A program made the position numbers and the translations under genes. From NCBI RefSeq assembly GCF_046297895.1, contig NZ_JBKBHC010000002.1, positions 124,001 through 188,000 of the forward strand: a stretch of 64,000 nt of DNA. The letters are read 5' to 3'. Numbering within the stretch: position 1 is the first letter of the stretch; the number at the start of each line of letters is the position of its first letter. Below the pieces are notes generated by a model. It was not told where the DNA came from, made no database searches, and saw only the letters and a list, made by a program, of their open reading frames with translations. The stretch comes from Ferrovibrio sp046297895 (lineage in GTDB: Bacteria; Pseudomonadota; Alphaproteobacteria; Ferrovibrionales; Ferrovibrionaceae). Positions 61,733 to 64,000 of the stretch are shown piece after piece.

Positions 61733-62101
61733 CTACTTCCGCCGTGATGTCTGAGGGCGCGGCGCCTCGAGAAAGGCTTCTAGCTGGCGAATCGCGAGTT
61801 CGAGATCGGTATCCGACAGGTCAGCGCCGATGAGAGCAAGTTGCTGCTCTAACTTCATCCGCTTGGCCGACTTGCCAGTGTCGTATTGCTCGTCGGGGAA
61901 AAAGTCCCGTAGCGGGATTTTCAAGACCTTGGCGAGGCGCGTCAGCGTGACCAGCGTCGGCAACGACTTGCCGCGCTCGATGTTGGATACCGCCTCGACC
62001 GTGCGCTGAATTTGCTCAGCCACCTGTTCTTGGGTCAGTTGCGCCCGCCGGCGGGCCAAGGAAACCTGGCTACCGATATACTGCTTCAATTGAGGTCCCA
62101 T
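61733..62101 (-). CDS. XRE family repressor
   Basis: The 122-residue protein has a helix-turn-helix at about residues 6-60 (LTQEQVAEQIQRTVEAVSNIERGKSLPTLVTLTRLAKVL in part) and a C-terminal helical region. ATG 62101 was chosen; an upstream in-frame start would lie inside the palindrome CCCGAATT-CTC-AATTCGGG at 62104-62122. That palindrome directly upstream is a probable operator for autorepression, and a similar site lies before the next gene. Confidence 0.88.
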   Translation of the reverse strand: MGPQLKQYIGSQVSLARRRAQLTQEQVAEQIQRTVEAVSNIERGKSLPTLVTLTRLAKVLKIPLRDFFPDEQYDTGKSAKRMKLEQQLALIGADLSDTDLELAIRQLEAFLEAPRPQTSRRK

Positions 62102-62103
62102 GA

Positions 62104-62122
62104 CCCGAATTCTCAATTCGGG
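62104..62122. promoter_or_regulatory. XRE operator-like palindrome, site 1
   Basis: CCCGAATT-CTC-AATTCGGG has two perfect 8-base arms. It lies 2 bases before the XRE start codon. Confidence 0.65.
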
Positions 62123-62166
62123 AAAAGGACTTGACCATTAAGTGTAATTCGTTTTTCCTCATCCAG

Positions 62167-62182
62167 CCGAATTAGACTTCGG
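62167..62182. promoter_or_regulatory. XRE operator-like palindrome, site 2
   Basis: CCGAATTAGACTTCGG keeps the outer arms of site 1 with a shorter centre. It lies 15 bases before the exported-protein gene, so the repressor probably controls both directions. Confidence 0.5.
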
Positions 62183-62197
62183 GTAAATGAGGGGAAA

Positions 62198-62911
62198 ATG
62201 ATCAAAAAATTCAGATACATACTGGCCGCCATTGTCATGGTTCTGGCCGTTGGCCTGAGCCTCGCCGCACAGCCGGCCCTGGCGCAGGCCAAAGCCAAAA
62301 AGGCTGAGGAAACCGCCTTCTCGCGGCGGGACTACCGCCTGGGCATCACGCTCACCGAATTCAAAGCCATTCCGCACCCAGACCAGCAGGCCTGGCCCAA
62401 TGCATACCCGGTTTGCTCCGATGAAGAGCGAGCAAAGGACAGCCGTTTCGATCGCGCAAACCCGCCGAGCCGGTTTGTGCGGGCCGACGTGATCGGCTGC
62501 CACTTCTTCTATGACAGTAAATCCTTCGGGCCTTCGGAAGCTGGGCTGAAGATCAACGATCTGTCCGCTCTGACCACCTTCCTGTTCATCAAGGCTGACG
62601 GCGAGGCCGAGCCGAAGCTGTTCTGGATCGTCACTGAGGGGCCTGCTGGGCAATACGACGAGATCATGGATGCCTTTACGGCCGCCTATGGCAAGCCAGC
62701 GAGCAAGGGCAATAACACGGTGCAGAACCGGATGGGCGCGGCATTCCAGAATACGACCACACGCTGGGAGAATGGGATCAGCTATATCGAGGCACTGCGT
62801 TATGGCGACAACATCCAGCGCTTCCAGATCAACTACGGCTTCAAGCCACTGATGAAGGTCTTCAACCAGCGCCTTGCTGGTGGTGGCTCTGGCGACGCCA
62901 AGAAGCTTTAG
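62198..62911 (+). CDS. Exported protein of unknown function under XRE control
   Basis: The 237-residue protein has a Sec signal peptide (about residues 1-30, ending ALAQ). The mature part has two cysteines (Cys73 and Cys101) that could form a disulfide, and a C-terminal half with ITEGPAGQ-like and FTAAYGKPASKGNNTVQNRMG segments. No known family was recognised. It is divergent from the XRE gene across two palindromes, so it is presumably the regulated cargo of this island. A hairpin follows its stop by 25 bases. Confidence 0.75.
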   Translation: MIKKFRYILAAIVMVLAVGLSLAAQPALAQAKAKKAEETAFSRRDYRLGITLTEFKAIPHPDQQAWPNAYPVCSDEERAKDSRFDRANPPSRFVRADVIGCHFFYDSKSFGPSEAGLKINDLSALTTFLFIKADGEAEPKLFWIVTEGPAGQYDEIMDAFTAAYGKPASKGNNTVQNRMGAAFQNTTTRWENGISYIEALRYGDNIQRFQINYGFKPLMKVFNQRLAGGGSGDAKKL

Positions 62912-62936
62912 CTACGCCCTCTTCTCCCGGCCCAGT

Positions 62937-62961
62937 GAGCCCGGCCGCGATGGTCGGGCTC
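62937..62961 (+). terminator. Hairpin after the exported-protein gene
   Basis: GAGCCCG pairs with CGGGCTC, and three further inner pairs are possible, one of them G-U. No T-tract follows; terminator function is uncertain. Confidence 0.4.
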
Positions 62962-62978
62962 ATGGGGTGGGGGCGTCA

Positions 62979-63000
62979 GCCTCCTATATTAAGAGGAGGC
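62979..63000 (+). promoter_or_regulatory. Hairpin covering the ribosome binding site of the next gene
   Basis: GCCTCCT (62979-62985) pairs perfectly with AGGAGGC (62994-63000) around an 8-base AT-rich loop. The second arm contains the Shine-Dalgarno AGGAGG four bases before ATG 63004. In RNA the ribosome site would be hidden, so translation may depend on temperature, a trans factor or an antisense RNA. Confidence 0.6.
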
Positions 63001-63003
63001 ACT

Positions 63004-63246
63004 ATGTCCAAACTACGCAAACCAACGACCAGATCCAAATCTGCTGCTAGCGATACACTCGCTACCCTCTACTGCCTGCGCAGCATGACTTCCTTTATCC
63101 AGGCTTGGATCGAGGAAGCCATCGCCCGGATTCACTCGGGCGATGAGGCTGGCGCTAAGAATGCCATTTCGGGCCTCGACGTCATATTGGCCGAAATGCT
63201 GCAGGCGTATCGCGAAATCACCCCAGCAAATGAGGAAACGACCTGA
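63004..63246 (+). CDS. Small protein of unknown function
   Basis: The 80-residue protein has a basic N-terminus and two probable amphipathic helices (about residues 17-45 and 50-72: SFIQAWIEEAIARIHSGDE, then GLDVILAEMLQAYREI). No family was recognised. ATG 63004 has a perfect AGGAGG, which lies in a hairpin. The ribosome site and even codon use make it likely to be real. Position suggests it belongs to the island. Confidence 0.65.
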   Translation: MSKLRKPTTRSKSAASDTLATLYCLRSMTSFIQAWIEEAIARIHSGDEAGAKNAISGLDVILAEMLQAYREITPANEETT

Positions 63247-63384
63247 TGTGATTGAGTCGGCTAGAGTTTAATAACTAATCGCTGCATAAACTTAGGAAGA
63301 TATCTAGTTTTGTGACCACGTGGCGCGCCTGCTAGGCGCCATTTGCATTCATGCGCTGGCAGACGCCCATATAAAATTGCCCCA

Positions 63385-63735
63385 TCAAAGCGCCCATACT
63401 TTGATAGCGGCCTTTGCCATGTCCTTCTGTCTCTGCTCAATCTCGGCACTCGTCCAGCCCTTCCATTCGGTTTGATTGGAAAGAGCTTGTGCTGATGGCA
63501 AAGCAGTATCTTTGTAACATTTGATCGTACTGATCTTTCCTTTGGCATTCTTGAAAGTTCCAGTCTGCTTGACTCCAAATTCGTGGCTCTCAACGGATCT
63601 ATTTACGTCACTATCAAGAATGACCAGATTGCCAAGTCGGTTTACAAGGCTGCGGTGAAGATCGGGATTGGTCCTGGCCCATGACCACTCATGAGTGCGT
63701 CCCTTCGCATTGGAAAGCCGCTGCGGCAAGATACG
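63385..63735 (-). pseudogene. DUF1524 (GmrSD C-terminal) HNH nuclease fragment, 5' end missing
   Basis: The C-terminal 116 residues read RILPQRLSNAKG, then NRLGNLVILDSDVNRSVESHEF, then a Lys/Tyr-rich part ending KAAIKVWAL. This is the DUF1524/HNH pattern of GmrSD-type and related restriction enzymes (xHILPQ ... LGNLxLL ... N). The frame stays open to 63822, but codons upstream of about 63733 are simply the antisense of the methyltransferase fragment, so the N-terminal part has been lost at a junction there. Confidence 0.6.
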
Positions 63736-64000
63736 GTTGCGGTCTCGGAGACGATTTGCGGTTTCTGGCGGCTCTAGGCATAAAGGGTGATGGTTGGGAC
63801 CCAAATCATCGACCACATACACTTCTACGCAAGACGCCGGTAGTCAATCTTGGTTATGTGATAAACGTAATCGAGAACCCCACAGAGCGGCAAGAAGTTC
63901 TGCTCAAGGCTTGGGCACTTACAAAGGAAGTGCTTATTATCAGTGCGCGATTAGCAATTGAGGCGAAGTTTCTTGGTGAGACGCAACTCTTTGCAGACGG
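63729..64000 (+). pseudogene. DNA phosphorothioation-associated methyltransferase-like fragment (5' end missing, runs off the window)
   Basis: From base 63729 the plus strand encodes RYGCGLGDDLRFLAALG, then GDGWDPNHRPHT, then VVNLGYVINVIENPTERQEV, then LIISARLA up to the window end without a stop. This is the core of the putative methyltransferase found with dnd DNA phosphorothioation genes (FDYGCGRGDD ... GWDP ... NLGYVxNVIEDPxER). The first ATG in frame is 63681, but residues before RYGCG are antisense to the DUF1524 gene and do not match the family. The gene is therefore beheaded at about 63730. Confidence 0.6.

Noticed and set aside
1..64000. CRISPR arrays, rRNA and tRNA genes
   Set aside because: Looked for regular direct repeats and cloverleaf-like or rRNA-like segments in the gaps; none could be supported.

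Overview
The window looks like chromosomal DNA of a GC-rich alphaproteobacterium that respires nitrate and degrades organic acids as CoA thioesters. The species cannot be named from the sequence. The support is gene content: a narKKGHJI operon facing a narR-like Crp/Fnr regulator, many MaoC, acyl-CoA and thiolase genes, and liv-type ABC uptake. No rRNA, tRNA or CRISPR array was seen.

Layout. 1-11258 (minus strand): nitrate respiration operon, two NarK transporters, NarGHJI, a PpiC-type isomerase, a beta-carbonic anhydrase and the start of an NnrS protein. 11259-14804: three FNR-like boxes, a Crp/Fnr regulator, a radical SAM/SPASM protein, MogA (molybdenum cofactor) and an L-aspartate dehydrogenase; a further FNR-like box lies between the SPASM and mogA genes. 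14805-17325: AT-richer DNA and a TPR-type regulator gene broken by one in-frame stop codon. 17436-24814: a probable six-gene operon with a HlyD adaptor, two ABC-2 permeases without an ATPase, and a three-subunit periplasmic GMC dehydrogenase, closed by a strong terminator.

24813-33000: catabolic module A, with two MaoC pairs, acyl-CoA ligase, DUF35 protein, thiolase-like protein, orphan TTT-type binding protein, and TetR and IclR regulators. Repeated operator-like palindromes connect its promoters. 33095-36201: a cyclic-nucleotide-type MscS channel, a small exported protein, and a Tat-exported alpha/beta hydrolase. The hydrolase promoter region shares a 100-base element with the 17.5 kb operon. 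36321-54702: catabolic module B, with thiolase, SDR, enoyl-CoA hydratases, PaaK-like ligase, a liv ABC system with an embedded acyl-CoA ligase, CoA-transferase, acyl-CoA dehydrogenase, two nitronate monooxygenase paralogues and a TetR regulator. A TGAC-type palindrome occurs in four of its divergent promoter regions. 54736-57756: a LysR-controlled pair of redox enzymes.

57757-64000: accessory DNA. It holds a ParB-domain DNA methyltransferase, a DUF5681 protein, a terminase large subunit without portal or capsid genes, an XRE repressor with its palindromic operator, an exported protein of unknown function, and a small gene whose ribosome binding site lies in a hairpin. The last 600 bases contain two head-truncated genes placed head to head: a DUF1524 nuclease C-terminus and a methyltransferase of the type found with DNA phosphorothioation. 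This looks like a decayed defence locus.

Most calls rest on recognition of protein families and motifs by eye. Operator and regulon statements are inferences from repeated sequence patterns.
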